In this document: piece after piece, positions 1 to 9,407 of the stretch | Layout of the letters: every line of letters begins with the position of its first letter | How positions within the stretch are numbered: position 1 is the first letter of the stretch | DNA from: Actinomycetota bacterium | GTDB taxonomy: Bacteria; Actinomycetota; Actinomycetes; Actinomycetales; Microbacteriaceae | Direction: 5' to 3' | Assembly (NCBI GenBank): GCA_009698805.1 | Contig: WLPL01000005.1 | Location: forward strand, 1 to 36,685 | DNA length: 36,685 nt | Made by a program: the position numbers and the translations under genes | Notes under the pieces: generated by a model | Told to the model about the DNA's origin: nothing | The model's database searches: none | Seen by the model: the letters and a program-made list of their open reading frames with translations, nothing else

Positions 1-21
1 CTTTTTTGTGAAGGATCCCTA

Positions 22-519
22 ATGTCTCGGTTACTTGTTGTTGTCGATATCCAAGTGGCTATGGTTTTGGGAGACTTCGCCGTGCCAGACTCCCAAGAGT
101 TTTTGGCGAAGTGGGGCTCTCGAATCGACGAGGCTCGAGCGCAGGAAACACCGGTTATGTTCGTGCAGAATGACGGTGAAGAGCCATGGGACGATGCGCC
201 AGGTCACCCGGGCTGGGAACTCTATTTCAAGCCTCTGGCAACCGAACGTGTGGTTCGCAAGACTACTCAAAACGTCTTCGAATCCAACACTTCTCTGGCA
301 GATGAACTCAGGGTAGGGGGCTTCGATGAACTTGAGATGATTGGCCTGCAATCTGAGCTCTGCGTGTTCGAAAGTAGCAAAGGCGCGTTAACCGAAGGAT
401 TCAAGGTCGTGCTCCCCGTTGGCATGCATGCCACTTACGACGCCGACTACGGGCTTGCGGCAAATATTTCGCAGGATATTCAGCGAACGCTCGAGGAGCT
501 AGGCGCTAGCAACAGCTAG
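22..519 (+). CDS. Isochorismatase-like cysteine hydrolase
   Basis: A 165-residue protein of the isochorismatase-like cysteine hydrolase fold, cytosolic, probably hydrolysing a small amide or related C-N bond; the substrate cannot be told. The family's catalytic triad is visible: Asp9 in VVVDIQ, a Lys near residue 80 in VRKTTQNVF, and Cys near residue 113 in SELCV. The length is typical of the short single-domain members. The ATG follows a GAAGGATCC Shine-Dalgarno at about 10-18. It ends tail-to-tail with the next gene, their stop codons sharing a CTAG. Family assignment is secure; the specific reaction is not. Confidence 0.88.
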   Translation: MSRLLVVVDIQVAMVLGDFAVPDSQEFLAKWGSRIDEARAQETPVMFVQNDGEEPWDDAPGHPGWELYFKPLATERVVRKTTQNVFESNTSLADELRVGGFDELEMIGLQSELCVFESSKGALTEGFKVVLPVGMHATYDADYGLAANISQDIQRTLEELGASNS

Positions 520-725
520 CGGTGAACTTCGTTCACTAAGAAGTGCCAGCCCACCCACCACCAGGCGATCATGATCGCCACTCTGGTTGCGCGATGGTGC
601 ATTACCCGGTCGAACAGCTTGCCGATTGACGCGGTTTTAGATGCCGCTCGCTTGGTGATAAGCCAAGCCCCAACACCCGCAACTACGAAGCTCAGGTAGC
701 CACAGACCGTGATCCAGTAGGTCAT
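516..725 (-). CDS. Small membrane protein, DUF6186-like
   Basis: A 69-residue protein with an N-terminal membrane segment (about residues 2-20) and a C-terminal tryptophan-rich hydrophobic segment ending MIAWWWVGWHFL. That ending recalls small actinobacterial DUF6186 proteins, which I recognise by pattern only. The function is unknown. I chose the ATG at 725 because it overlaps the stop codon of the upstream gene as ATGA, a coupling arrangement common in this window; a longer frame to 797 would run deep into the upstream gene. It is probably cotranscribed with the multi-pass membrane protein before it. Confidence 0.75.
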   Translation of the reverse strand: MTYWITVCGYLSFVVAGVGAWLITKRAASKTASIGKLFDRVMHHRATRVAIMIAWWWVGWHFLVNEVHR

Positions 726-1291
726 TTGCGAATCCCCAGACGCAAAAAGCCCCAGCCGGCGGACAACCACAAGACTACGAAGAGGCTTTGGCCCCAAACC
801 GCATCGAGAGCCGGATCAATCAAAACCGATATGGTGGGGAACTTGGTCAGCGTGTGGTTGAGCTGACCCACGATATTGGCTGCCAGTTCCCAAACACAAA
901 TTCCAACACTCAGTGCCGCCCAAAGCGAACGAGCTCTTTTCTCGCGCAAATTCGGCTTCACCTTTTCTCCCGAATCCCTGTGCCAAACCAGCGCCAAAAC
1001 TACGGGCAAGATTCCGATGAAGATTGCCGCGTGAATCGGACTGTGTCGCGGCAACAGGCTAAGAGCCAGTGCGAGGCCAATTGCGACCGGAACGCTCACC
1101 GTGTGTCGAACCTGTTCGCGATTTAGGAAGTCTCGATCGATTGCCGAAGTTGCCGCTAGGGCCACTACCAACGCACCGAGACCGAAGATTAGGGTGTCAC
1201 CAAAAGAGCCTCTAAAAATCTGAAAGGCAGCTGTGATGCCGAAAAACCAAACCCAAGGGGATTTGAGAATTTTTCTGCTGGCGTTGCTCAT
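722..1291 (-). CDS. Conserved multi-pass membrane protein, unknown function
   Basis: A 189-residue protein with about five or six hydrophobic segments and a basic cytoplasmic-looking loop (KVKPNLREKRARS) in the middle. I do not recognise a characterised family. The start at ATG 1291 gives an N-terminus MSNASRKILKSPWVWFF, a short basic lead-in before the first membrane helix. The open frame continues upstream to 1384, but that part is rich in Cys, Arg and Pro and overlaps the divergent phosphatase gene, so it is unlikely to be translated. It is coupled by a 4 bp overlap to the small DUF6186-like gene, which suggests the two act together at the membrane. Confidence 0.7.
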   Translation of the reverse strand: MSNASRKILKSPWVWFFGITAAFQIFRGSFGDTLIFGLGALVVALAATSAIDRDFLNREQVRHTVSVPVAIGLALALSLLPRHSPIHAAIFIGILPVVLALVWHRDSGEKVKPNLREKRARSLWAALSVGICVWELAANIVGQLNHTLTKFPTISVLIDPALDAVWGQSLFVVLWLSAGWGFLRLGIRK

Positions 1292-1353
1292 GCTTGAAGT
1301 GTATTCGCGACGAATCGGTAGGCAACCTCTGTAAATGGGAGGACAATCGAAAT

Positions 1354-2097
1354 ATGCGCGTTTTGAGAATTCTCTCGGTGGCACTGCTGACCTCGTTGCT
1401 TTTTTTGGGTTTGGTGCCGGCCCAAGCGACTACTCCGAATCTTTACATCTACCTGGTGAGGCATGGGCAGTCGGTCGATAACGCCTCGGGTTTGCAAAGC
1501 GGTTGGTCGGCAACGCCACTAACGGCACTCGGGCAAAGACAGGCCGCAGCGATTGGCCTAAAGCTGACCGCGATTGACTTCGCGGCGACCTATTCAAGCG
1601 GTTCGGTTCGAGCCGCCCAAACCTTGACCGCGATCTTGGCGGCTAGAACCGGTAGCCTCAGCGCGCAGGTGGCACCTGAATTTCGGGAGTGGGGAGTCGG
1701 CTCATTCGATCAGAAACCAGGGTCGGTGATTCAAGCTGCCGAGGCAAAGATTTTGAAGACCAAGGCGGCAAACGTTTGGAAATTTACAGACGAGCAAAGG
1801 TTTAATGCCCTAGCCAAGGCCGACCCAACCAAGAAGACCGAAAACTGGTTGCAATTCAAGAATCGTATTTTGCTCGGTGTCTCTAAAGTGAAAGCCTCCA
1901 ACAAGAGCGGTCAGGTTTTAGTTGTGAGCCACGGTTACGTAATCAAGCACCTAATCAAGCTCTTGACCGGCTCTTACACGTCACTTCCGATCAGTAACAC
2001 GGCCGTAACTGTTCTTCAGTTCGCCAATGGGCGCTGGGTCTTGAAGCAGGGCCCGAGTCTTACTCCGAAAGTATTCGGAACACCGTCAAACCAGTAA
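1354..2097 (+). CDS. Secreted histidine phosphatase family protein
   Basis: A 247-residue protein of the histidine phosphatase (phosphoglycerate mutase-like) superfamily. It starts with a signal peptide of about 26 residues ending VPAQA, so it probably acts outside the membrane. The catalytic motif is LVRHGQSVDN (RHG), and the second active-site His lies in VVSHGYVIKHL. An EW dipeptide in the middle (EFREWGVG) fits the usual catalytic acid region. The ATG at 1354 is preceded by GGGAGGA about 10 bases upstream, which decides the start over an in-frame ATG at 1294. The substrate is unknown. The 3' end overlaps hutG by 12 bases tail-to-tail. Confidence 0.85.
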   Translation: MRVLRILSVALLTSLLFLGLVPAQATTPNLYIYLVRHGQSVDNASGLQSGWSATPLTALGQRQAAAIGLKLTAIDFAATYSSGSVRAAQTLTAILAARTGSLSAQVAPEFREWGVGSFDQKPGSVIQAAEAKILKTKAANVWKFTDEQRFNALAKADPTKKTENWLQFKNRILLGVSKVKASNKSGQVLVVSHGYVIKHLIKLLTGSYTSLPISNTAVTVLQFANGRWVLKQGPSLTPKVFGTPSNQ

Positions 2098-2943
2098 CCC
2101 CTTGGCGGCTTCGAGTATCAGAAGAGCCCCGAGTCTGACTGTTCGCTGGTCTGCCGAATCCATCGTGGCGTCGATCTCGGTGATGTCCATGCTTCGAACA
2201 TTGGTGCTTCGAGTGATCAGGTTGGCGAAGGTCCTCAGCTCGAATGCCGAGATCCCGCCGGGTGCGCTGGCTGGGCAGGCTGGCACGAACGAGCGGTCGC
2301 AGACATCGACGTCGAAATCTACGTGCGTAGCTGGGCCGGCAACCTCGAGCGCCTGAGCGATGACATCTTCGGGGCTTCTGCGGGCGAGTTCTTCGCGCGT
2401 GATAACAGTGATTCCGAGGTCACGCGCCTGGCGCGAGTACTCGGGTGAATTCGAGAAGTCGTTTATGCCGATCTGCACGATCCGCTTCGGGTCTAGCCCA
2501 GCCTCGTCGATTAGCCTGCGAACCGGCGATCCGTTTGAGACGCCTGCTCGGATGTCGTGGTGAGCGTCGAACGTGATTAGACCGCCGTTCAGGTGACGGG
2601 CGACCGCAAAGGTGATTGAGTTGTCGCCGCCCAGGGCAATGGTGAGCCGCGCTTCTCCGGTCAGGCGAGCGGCAAGTTTGCTGGTTGCGTCCTCGTTTTG
2701 ATCAGGGTTAGAGATGTCGCCAAAGTCTCGTGCGGTTAGTGATTCGAGGCTTCCGTTGCTGCTCTGGAGGCTGTAACGGCTAAGGGCGGCCCTTATTGCG
2801 GCAGGAGTTTTGTCGGCGCCGGTTGGCGAAATGCTGGTCGAATTTGCTGGCACTCCAAATACCGCGATGTCTGGCTTTGTGCCGTCATCGGGCTTCAACC
2901 AAGCGCTGGCTCTTGGCCAGTTGGCGTCCTCGCTGATGCTCAT
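2086..2943 (-). CDS. hutG: Formimidoylglutamase (ureohydrolase family)
   Basis: A 285-residue arginase/agmatinase-fold enzyme, called formimidoylglutamase because it sits head-to-head with hutU-hutI-hutH. It would hydrolyse N-formimidoyl-L-glutamate to glutamate and formamide, the last step of the four-enzyme histidine pathway. The metal-binding motifs are LGGDNS (about residues 105-109), FDAHHD (125-130), VDFDVDVCD (about 203-211) and a C-terminal EIDATMD. The His usual in GG(D/G)H of arginases is Asn108 here; I recall some formiminoglutamases sharing this change. The divergent ATG of hutU is only 35 bases away, so the two promoters must overlap or be very short. The specific reaction is inferred from context; agmatinase is the main alternative. 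Confidence 0.85.
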   Translation of the reverse strand: MSISEDANWPRASAWLKPDDGTKPDIAVFGVPANSTSISPTGADKTPAAIRAALSRYSLQSSNGSLESLTARDFGDISNPDQNEDATSKLAARLTGEARLTIALGGDNSITFAVARHLNGGLITFDAHHDIRAGVSNGSPVRRLIDEAGLDPKRIVQIGINDFSNSPEYSRQARDLGITVITREELARRSPEDVIAQALEVAGPATHVDFDVDVCDRSFVPACPASAPGGISAFELRTFANLITRSTNVRSMDITEIDATMDSADQRTVRLGALLILEAAKGLLV

Positions 2944-2978
2944 ACAAAGTAGTCTGCCAGAAGCCTAGGATGTATGTC

Positions 2979-4646
2979 ATGAGCAATGACGCACATTACC
3001 CACTGCACGCGGCAACCGGATCAACAATTACGGCGCAGGGGTGGCAGCAAGAAGCTGCGATTCGAATGTTGCACAACAACTTGGACCCAGCCGTTGCCGA
3101 ACACCCCAGAGAACTAGTCGTCTACGGCGGCACGGGTAAGGCGGCTCGCAACTGGGAATCCTTCGACGCAATCGTCAAGACTCTCACCCACCTTAAGAAC
3201 GACGAAACCATGCTCGTTCAGTCGGGCAAGCCGGTCGGTGTTTTTCAAACTCACGAATGGGCACCGCGCGTCCTGCTAGCGAACTCTAACCTCGTCGGTG
3301 ACTGGGCTACCTGGCCGGAGTTCCGCCGCCTAGAGCAGCTCGGCCTGACAATGTACGGCCAGATGACGGCCGGTTCGTGGATTTACATCGGCACTCAGGG
3401 GATCCTCCAGGGCACCTACGAGACCTTTGCTGCGGTTGCCGCAAAACACTTCGGCGGCTCGCTGGCCGGCACGTTGACGCTAACCGGAGGCTGCGGTGGC
3501 ATGGGTGGCGCACAGCCTTTGGCCGTCACCATGAACGAGGGCACCTGCCTGATTGTGGACATCGACGAAACCCGCTTGCGTCGCCGCATGGAAGACCGCT
3601 ACCTCGACGAAATCGCAGACAACATCGACGACGCAATCGATCGTGTCGTGGCCGCCAAGACTGCTCGCAAGGCAATCTCGATTGGGCTGGTCGGCAACGC
3701 GGCAACCGTTTTTGCCGAACTACTAAAGCGTGACGTGCCTATCGACATAGTGACCGACCAAACTTCGGCCCACGACCCGCTTTATTACATCCCCGAGGGC
3801 GTCGAGGTCGAAGATGCTCGAGCGCTCGCCGACAAAGACCCCGAAGACTTCACCAAGCGCTCAGAAGAGTCCATGGCAAGACAGGTCGAGGCCATGGTCG
3901 GCTTCATGGACAAAGGTGCCGTGGTCTTCGACTACGGCAACTCGATTCGTGACGAAGCGCGAAAGGGCGGCTACTCGCGAGCCTTCGCGTTTCCTGGCTT
4001 CATACCTGCATTCATTCGTCCGCTGTTTTGCGAGGGCAAGGGCCCGTTCCGCTGGGTTGCTCTTTCGGGCGACAAGAAGGACATCTGGCGAACCGACCAG
4101 GCGATTCTCGACCTGTTCCCCGAAAACGATCACCTTCGACGCTGGATCAACATGGCGCAGGAGCGAGTCGCGTTCCAGGGTCTACCCGCGCGCATCTGCT
4201 GGCTCGGCTATGGCGAGCGCGACAAGGCCGGTGCCGTCTTCAACGATCTAGTCGCTCGCGGCGAGGTCAGTGCGCCCATAGTGATTGGTCGCGACCACCT
4301 GGACTGTGGTTCGGTTGCCTCGCCTTACCGCGAATCAGAGGCGATGCTCGATGGTTCCGATGCAATTGCCGACTGGCCATTGCTGAACGCGATGATCAAC
4401 ATCGCCTCGGGTGCCTCCTGGGTTTCGATTCACCACGGTGGTGGCGTTGGCATCGGTCGAAGCATTCACGCAGGTCAGGTCTCGGTTGCCGATGGCACCG
4501 AGCTGGCGGCTCAAAAGCTTCAGCGAGTACTAACCAACGACCCCGGCATGGGTGTCATTCGTCACGTCGACGCCGGCTACCCGGAGGCCGTCGAGGTCGC
4601 TCGTCACAAGCACGTCCACGTGCCGATGCTAGACACCGAAGAGTAA
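2979..4646 (+). CDS. hutU: Urocanate hydratase
   Basis: A 555-residue urocanate hydratase (urocanase), which adds water to urocanate to give 4-imidazolone-5-propionate using tightly bound NAD+ as an electrophile. The length is full for the family. The highly conserved stretch [20 protein letters not shown] and the family's C-terminal region [12 protein letters not shown]-like ([11 protein letters not shown]) are present. I prefer the ATG at 2979, giving MSNDAHYPL, over an in-frame ATG at 2970. AGGA lies about 8 bases upstream and TAGGAT could also act as a -10 for a near-leaderless transcript. It is the first gene of hutU-hutI-hutH, with one base between its stop and the hutI GTG. Confidence 0.97.
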   Translation: MSNDAHYPLHAATGSTITAQGWQQEAAIRMLHNNLDPAVAEHPRELVVYGGTGKAARNWESFDAIVKTLTHLKNDETMLVQSGKPVGVFQTHEWAPRVLLANSNLVGDWATWPEFRRLEQLGLTMYGQMTAGSWIYIGTQGILQGTYETFAAVAAKHFGGSLAGTLTLTGGCGGMGGAQPLAVTMNEGTCLIVDIDETRLRRRMEDRYLDEIADNIDDAIDRVVAAKTARKAISIGLVGNAATVFAELLKRDVPIDIVTDQTSAHDPLYYIPEGVEVEDARALADKDPEDFTKRSEESMARQVEAMVGFMDKGAVVFDYGNSIRDEARKGGYSRAFAFPGFIPAFIRPLFCEGKGPFRWVALSGDKKDIWRTDQAILDLFPENDHLRRWINMAQERVAFQGLPARICWLGYGERDKAGAVFNDLVARGEVSAPIVIGRDHLDCGSVASPYRESEAMLDGSDAIADWPLLNAMINIASGASWVSIHHGGGVGIGRSIHAGQVSVADGTELAAQKLQRVLTNDPGMGVIRHVDAGYPEAVEVARHKHVHVPMLDTEE

Positions 4647-4647
4647 A

Positions 4648-5826
4648 GTGCCTACCGCCTTCACGAACATCGGTTCGCTGGTCACTAACGACCTCGAACG
4701 AGGCACAGGACTACTCGGCGAGATTGAAGACGCCGCCTTCGTAGTTGATGAAGGCAGGATTGCCTGGGTTGGTTCGGCTCTCGACCTGCCCGCGGTTGAT
4801 GATCGATTCGACCTAGAGGGCAAGACGGTGATCCCGGGTTTCGTTGACTCCCACGCTCATCTCGCGTTCGCTGGGGATCGCTCAGAAGAGTTTGCCGCCC
4901 GAATGGCTGGGACGCGCTACGAAGCCGGTGGCATAAAAACTACCGTGGCGGCGACTCGCGCTGCCAGCGACGAAGAGCTGCGAAGTCAAATCGCATCGAG
5001 AGTTGCTGAGTTTCACCGTTCGGGAACCACAACTTTTGAATCGAAGAGCGGTTACGGGCTAACCGTAGCCGACGAGGCGCGAACAGTTCGTTTGAACTCA
5101 GAAGTAACCAGCGAAAGCACGTTCTTGGGCGCGCATGTTGTGCCGGCGGAATTTGCCGCCAACCCAGATGACTACGTTGACCTGGTCTGTAACGAGATGA
5201 TGTTCGCTGCGGCACCTGATGCCAAGTGGATCGATGTCTTTTGCGACCGAGGGGCTTTCGACTACGACCAGGCCGAACAGGTTCTTCGAGCCGGCATGGC
5301 AGCTGGACTCATGCCACGAATCCACGCCAATCAGTTAGAAGCCGGCAGGGGAGTCGAACTTGCCGTCAAGCTCGACTGCGCCAGCGCCGACCACTGCAGT
5401 CACTTGAACGTTCGCGACATCGAACTCCTTGCCGGCAGCAGCACCGTAGCCACGCTGTTGCCGGGTGCCGAATTCTCCACTCGAGCCGAATACCCGGACG
5501 CCCGAAGGCTTTGGGGTGCTGGAGTCACAGTGGCGATTGCGACCGACTGCAACCCAGGCTCCTCGTTCACCACCTCGATGGCGTTCTGCGTCGCCGTTGC
5601 TGTGCGCGATATGCACTTCACGCCAGAGCAGGCAATCTGGTCGGCAACCAAGGGCGGGGCCATGGCCCTGCGCCGAAGCGACATCGGTGCATTCGGCCTT
5701 GGCATGAAGGCAGACTTTGTGGTCTTGGATGCTCCCAGTGCCACGCACATCGCCTACCGACCGGGCGTCGACCTTGTTGAATCAACCTGGATTTCTGGAA
5801 AAGCTGTTCATCGGAGGAACAAATGA
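4648..5826 (+). CDS. hutI: Imidazolonepropionase
   Basis: A 392-residue amidohydrolase-superfamily enzyme that opens 4-imidazolone-5-propionate to N-formimidoylglutamate. Metal ligands are visible: His69 and His71 in VDSHAHLAF, a His in HANQLEAG, a further His in SADHCSHL, and Asp in IATDCNPGS. The substrate-binding Arg region [11 protein letters not shown] and the sequence RYEAGGI are typical of HutI. Translation starts at GTG 4648, one base after the hutU stop, so it is translationally coupled. The 3' end overlaps hutH by ATGA. The family and the reaction are firmly indicated by both motifs and operon. Confidence 0.96.
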   Translation: MPTAFTNIGSLVTNDLERGTGLLGEIEDAAFVVDEGRIAWVGSALDLPAVDDRFDLEGKTVIPGFVDSHAHLAFAGDRSEEFAARMAGTRYEAGGIKTTVAATRAASDEELRSQIASRVAEFHRSGTTTFESKSGYGLTVADEARTVRLNSEVTSESTFLGAHVVPAEFAANPDDYVDLVCNEMMFAAAPDAKWIDVFCDRGAFDYDQAEQVLRAGMAAGLMPRIHANQLEAGRGVELAVKLDCASADHCSHLNVRDIELLAGSSTVATLLPGAEFSTRAEYPDARRLWGAGVTVAIATDCNPGSSFTTSMAFCVAVAVRDMHFTPEQAIWSATKGGAMALRRSDIGAFGLGMKADFVVLDAPSATHIAYRPGVDLVESTWISGKAVHRRNK

Positions 5827-7310
5827 CCGTAACCATCAACCCAACCGGAATGACCATGGAGCAAGTGGTCGCGGTTGCCAGAGGTAACGAGCCGATCGAG
5901 CTGTCTCAGCAGGTGCTCGAAGGCATGGCAAAGTCTCGAGCACGCATCGACGAACTCGCCGGTGGCGAAACCCCCGTCTATGGAATCTCGACTGGTTTTG
6001 GCGCCCTAGCCAACCGACACATCGCACCAGCCGATCGCGTGCAGTTGCAAAAATCACTTATTCGTTCACACGCCGCCGGAATTGGCGCATCGGTTGAGCG
6101 GGAGGTCGTCCGAGCTCTCATGCTTCTTCGCCTAAAGACTCTCGCTTCCGGTCGCACCGGCGCTCGCCCGCTAGTTGCTGAAACCATGGCCGCAGTTCTC
6201 AACGCAGGTATCACGCCGATCGTTCACGAGTTCGGCTCGCTCGGTTGCTCCGGCGACCTCGCACCCTTGGCCCACTGCGCGATGGTTTTGATGGGCGAGG
6301 GTCGCGCGCTCGACGCCAACGATGTTGAGCGACCAGTGCTCGAACTTCTGGCTGAGGCAGGCATCACCCCGCTCGAATTACAAGAAAAAGAAGGCTTGGC
6401 GCTGATCAACGGCACCGATGGCATGCTCGGAATGCTGATTCTGGCGATTCACGACCTACGCAAGCTTCTAGACCACTCCGATGTGATTGCAGCGATGAGC
6501 GTCGAGGGTTTGATGGGCACCGACCAGGTGTTTCGCCCAGAGCTCCACGAACCCCTCCGCCCGCACCCCGGCCAAGCAAAGAGCGCGGCCAACATGTTTG
6601 CCGCGTTAGCGGGCTCCGAGATCGTTGCCTCGCACCGCCACGGAGACAACAGGGTTCAGGACGCCTACTCGCTGCGTTGCGCACCACAGGTAGCCGGCGC
6701 GGTCAGAGACACCGTCGAATACGCAGCGCTCGTCGCAACACGAGAGCTCGCAGCCACGGTTGACAACCCGGTCGTGCTGGATTCGGGTGAAGTCACCTCT
6801 AACGGCAACTTCCACGGCGCACCGGTGGGCTATGTCCTCGACTTTTTGGCGATCGCCGCCACCGACCTCGGCTCAATCTCTGAGCGCAGACTCGATCGCA
6901 TGCTCGATCGCGCTCGCAACCAAGACCTACCACCGTTCTTGGCGGGCGACCCAGGCGTCGATTCAGGCCTAATGATCGCTCAGTACACGGCGGCAGGTTT
7001 GGTTAGCGACTCAAAGCGTTTGGCAGTGCCCGCGAGCGTTGACTCGATACCGTCTTCGGCGATGCAGGAAGACCACGTTTCGATGGGTTGGCACGCGGCT
7101 CGCAAGTTGCGCAAGGTAGTCGATAACCTTCGTTCGATCATCGCCATCGAGTATTTGGGCGCTGCGCGCTGCATCGATCTGCGTGCACCTCACAAACCTG
7201 CCAAAATCACGGGAGAGTATGTCGCGAGGCTTCGCAAAGTCGTCGCCGGTCACGGCCCCGACCGCTTTTTGGCCCCAGAAATGGCCGCAGCAGCGGAGCT
7301 TCTTCGTTAG
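5823..7310 (+). CDS. hutH: Histidine ammonia-lyase
   Basis: A 495-residue histidine ammonia-lyase, which removes ammonia from L-histidine to give urocanate, the entry step of the pathway. The MIO electrophile forms autocatalytically from an internal tripeptide; here it is Cys142-Ser143-Gly144 within [15 protein letters not shown], at the family's usual numbering but with Cys instead of the common Ala. The Tyr of YGISTGFG (near residue 53) and the C-terminal [15 protein letters not shown] region are conserved. The start ATG overlaps the hutI stop (ATGA) and follows a strong CGGAGGA. Although it is the first reaction, its gene comes last in the hutUIH unit. Confidence 0.97.
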   Translation: MTVTINPTGMTMEQVVAVARGNEPIELSQQVLEGMAKSRARIDELAGGETPVYGISTGFGALANRHIAPADRVQLQKSLIRSHAAGIGASVEREVVRALMLLRLKTLASGRTGARPLVAETMAAVLNAGITPIVHEFGSLGCSGDLAPLAHCAMVLMGEGRALDANDVERPVLELLAEAGITPLELQEKEGLALINGTDGMLGMLILAIHDLRKLLDHSDVIAAMSVEGLMGTDQVFRPELHEPLRPHPGQAKSAANMFAALAGSEIVASHRHGDNRVQDAYSLRCAPQVAGAVRDTVEYAALVATRELAATVDNPVVLDSGEVTSNGNFHGAPVGYVLDFLAIAATDLGSISERRLDRMLDRARNQDLPPFLAGDPGVDSGLMIAQYTAAGLVSDSKRLAVPASVDSIPSSAMQEDHVSMGWHAARKLRKVVDNLRSIIAIEYLGAARCIDLRAPHKPAKITGEYVARLRKVVAGHGPDRFLAPEMAAAAELLR

Positions 7311-7319
7311 GATTTTTTT

Positions 7320-7727
7320 ATGAATTTCCTAGCAATCAACTGGGCTGCCTTTGCAGTCGTTTATCTAGTCGGCTTCATGTTCAGCGCAGTCTGGTTTGGC
7401 CCCAAGACCTTCTACCCGACCTGGTGGAAGCTCATGGGTGACCGCCCGATGCCAACACGTGACGAGCCGGACGCGACTCCCGCTATCGTCTTGTTCGGGT
7501 TAACCATGCTCGGCCTATTCGTTCAGGTAACCGCTGTGGCACTGCTTGTGCAGGTGCTTGACCTGCCGGGTGCACTGATCGGACTTGGAGTCGGGCTCGT
7601 TGCGGCTTTCGCTTCACTCGGTCACCGAATGTTCGCCCGCCACGGCATCAAGGTTTGGGCTATCGAGGTAACACCCGACGTGATCGTCGCTGTCATCGCA
7701 GGCGTCATCCTTTCTCTCTGGCGCTAG
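7320..7727 (+). CDS. DUF1761-like membrane protein
   Basis: A 135-residue integral membrane protein with about four hydrophobic segments (roughly residues 5-27, 56-78, 82-103 and 116-133). The N-terminal pattern VGFMFSAVWFGPKTFYPTWWKLMG matches the DUF1761 family, whose function is unknown. The start follows an AGGA that overlaps the hutH stop, only nine bases downstream of it, so this gene may be read through from the hut operon. Nothing in the protein points to histidine metabolism. The downstream DUF1801 gene starts on the last base of its stop codon. Confidence 0.75.
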   Translation: MNFLAINWAAFAVVYLVGFMFSAVWFGPKTFYPTWWKLMGDRPMPTRDEPDATPAIVLFGLTMLGLFVQVTAVALLVQVLDLPGALIGLGVGLVAAFASLGHRMFARHGIKVWAIEVTPDVIVAVIAGVILSLWR

Positions 7728-8065
7728 TGTCCAAAGAGGAAGTCGACTTTTATCTGGCAGGTTTGCCGGAACCGAAGCGTTCTACCCTGGAGCTACTTCG
7801 CGAGCGAATCCTGCAGGTAATCCCAGAGGCCGAAGAATGTATTTCCTACGGCATGCCCGCATTTCGCGTGAACGGCAAAGTGCTCGCGGGTTTTGCGGCC
7901 TTCAAAAATCATCTGGCTTACCTTCCGCACAGTGGCTCGGTCTTGGGCAAGTTAGATCTCTCGAATTATGAGCAAACGAAAGGGTCGCTTCACTTCCAAA
8001 TCGACGACTGTCTAGAGCTGGAACTTGTAGAGAAACTAATTGCTGCGAAGCGCCTGGTTCTCTAG
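7727..8065 (+). CDS. DUF1801 / iron-chaperone-like small protein
   Basis: A 112-residue protein of the DUF1801 (YdhG-like) family. The recognisable features are FYLAGLPEPKRSTLELLRERI near the N-terminus, the motif CISYGMPAFRVNGKVLAGFA, a central HLAYLPHSG, and KGSLHFQIDD towards the end. Relatives are described as frataxin-like iron chaperones in Bacillus, but that role is not established for this branch. I chose GTG 7727, which overlaps the preceding stop as TAGTG; the earlier in-frame start at 7655 would lie wholly within the DUF1761 gene. It is convergent with the histidine kinase gene seven bases further on. Confidence 0.8.
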   Translation: MSKEEVDFYLAGLPEPKRSTLELLRERILQVIPEAEECISYGMPAFRVNGKVLAGFAAFKNHLAYLPHSGSVLGKLDLSNYEQTKGSLHFQIDDCLELELVEKLIAAKRLVL

Positions 8066-8072
8066 ACGGGTG

Positions 8073-9407
8073 CTATTTGAGTGGCAACTCGAGGCGAATC
8101 GATAGGCCACCGAGTTTGGACTTAGACACCTCGACCTTACCGCCGAGAGAATCTGCGATGGCATCCATGATGCTCATTCCGAGGCCAGTTCCCCCGGCTT
8201 CTTTGGATCTTGACGAATCAAATCGCTTGAAGCTTCTAATGCCTTTTTGGTAAGCACCTGCGGGGAGGCCAGGTCCGCCGTCGTCTATTACTAGCAAGAC
8301 TTTCTCGCCCACCTTTTTGAGAATGACTTCAACCTTCGCTTTGACTGGCACGTAGCGGCGAATGTTTGAAGTCACATTGTTCAGGAACTTTGAAACGAGT
8401 TCGGGGTCTGTCGTCATGCTCGTCTTCGAGAGGGTCAGTTTGATTGAACGTTTCGAGTCGAGGATCAAGAGGTCGTCGAAGGCTTCGCGAACCAAGGTGT
8501 CCAACTCGACCCGTTGCAAGTCGGCCGCTCCAACTTCACCGAGTCTTGCCAAAAGCAAAAGGTCTCCAACCAGGACGCTCATCTTGTCGACTTCGCGGAT
8601 AATTTTCTCGCTCGCGCTCTTTCGAAGAGCCGCGTCTCCCTGGGTCAACAGTTCGCTGTAGCCACGGATCACGGTTAGCGGGGTTCTAAGTTCATGTGAG
8701 GCATCGGCTATGAAGCTTTCCATCGAGAGTTTGCTTCGCTTCTCAACCTCGAGAGCGTCGCTGAGTCGCGAAACCATTTTTCTAAGGGAGCGGGCGAGGC
8801 CGGCGATTTCAGAATTGCCTATTTTCTCGGGGATAGTGGACGTGAGGTCACCATCGGCAATTCGCAGAGCAGCGCCGTTTATGACCTTTATCGAGCGCAG
8901 GTCGCGCCTTAGCGTCAACCAAACCAGGGCAACCATGAGAGCGAGGGTGGCCAGGTAGATTGCCACTAAGCCTTGAACATTTTTGGCAAGATTCGTATTT
9001 GCGCTCGCAAATGATGTCTCGAAAACCAGGTATCCACCCTGTTTGAGTTTCAGGGTCGAAATGAGCCGGTCACCCTGCTCGATCGCTTTTCTTTGGGAGG
9101 CAAGTAATACGGCTGCCGTCGGGGCTTCGATAATCTTTGGGCCATCACTTGCAATAACGCTGAGTCTGCGTTGGGCATCAATAAAGGCGATCGAAACCGG
9201 CACCTGACTGCTTTGGGCCGATATTAGGGCGTCGTCTAGCGCGTCCAAGTTGGTTGGATCAACCATAGCGACAACGCTCTTGAGAGACTTAGAGATTACG
9301 GTTCTTTCACCTTGGTAACCGAGGACGATGGATGCCGAACCTAGGGTTGCGGCCCCTAGAGTGGCCACAAGCGCTGTCGCCAAATAAACCTTGGTGGTCA
9401 GCTTCAT
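8073..9407 (-). CDS. Two-component sensor histidine kinase
   Basis: A 444-residue membrane histidine kinase. Domains in order: membrane segment about 6-30; an extracytoplasmic sensor domain about 31-145 of no family I recognise; second membrane segment about 146-166; HAMP about 167-219; HisKA with phospho-acceptor His238 in DASHELRTPLTVI; and HATPase_c with an N-box (NNVTSNIRRY), DDGGPGLP and GGTGLGMSI. The ATG shares one base with the stop of the response regulator (TAATG), so the pair is translationally coupled with the regulator first. The stimulus is unknown. The small secreted protein encoded divergently is the obvious candidate target. Confidence 0.93.
   Translation of the reverse strand: MKLTTKVYLATALVATLGAATLGSASIVLGYQGERTVISKSLKSVVAMVDPTNLDALDDALISAQSSQVPVSIAFIDAQRRLSVIASDGPKIIEAPTAAVLLASQRKAIEQGDRLISTLKLKQGGYLVFETSFASANTNLAKNVQGLVAIYLATLALMVALVWLTLRRDLRSIKVINGAALRIADGDLTSTIPEKIGNSEIAGLARSLRKMVSRLSDALEVEKRSKLSMESFIADASHELRTPLTVIRGYSELLTQGDAALRKSASEKIIREVDKMSVLVGDLLLLARLGEVGAADLQRVELDTLVREAFDDLLILDSKRSIKLTLSKTSMTTDPELVSKFLNNVTSNIRRYVPVKAKVEVILKKVGEKVLLVIDDGGPGLPAGAYQKGIRSFKRFDSSRSKEAGGTGLGMSIMDAIADSLGGKVEVSKSKLGGLSIRLELPLK

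Noticed and set aside
1292-1384. N-terminal extension of the membrane protein to 1384
   Set aside because: The added residues are Cys/Pro/Arg-rich, overlap the divergent phosphatase start, and the ATG at 1291 gives a normal membrane-protein N-terminus.
3377-4744. Overlapping open frames rich in Arg, Ser and Trp inside hutU, up to 238 codons
   Set aside because: They are shadows of the biased third codon position in hutU; the translations are low-complexity and basic, and hutU is intact and conserved.
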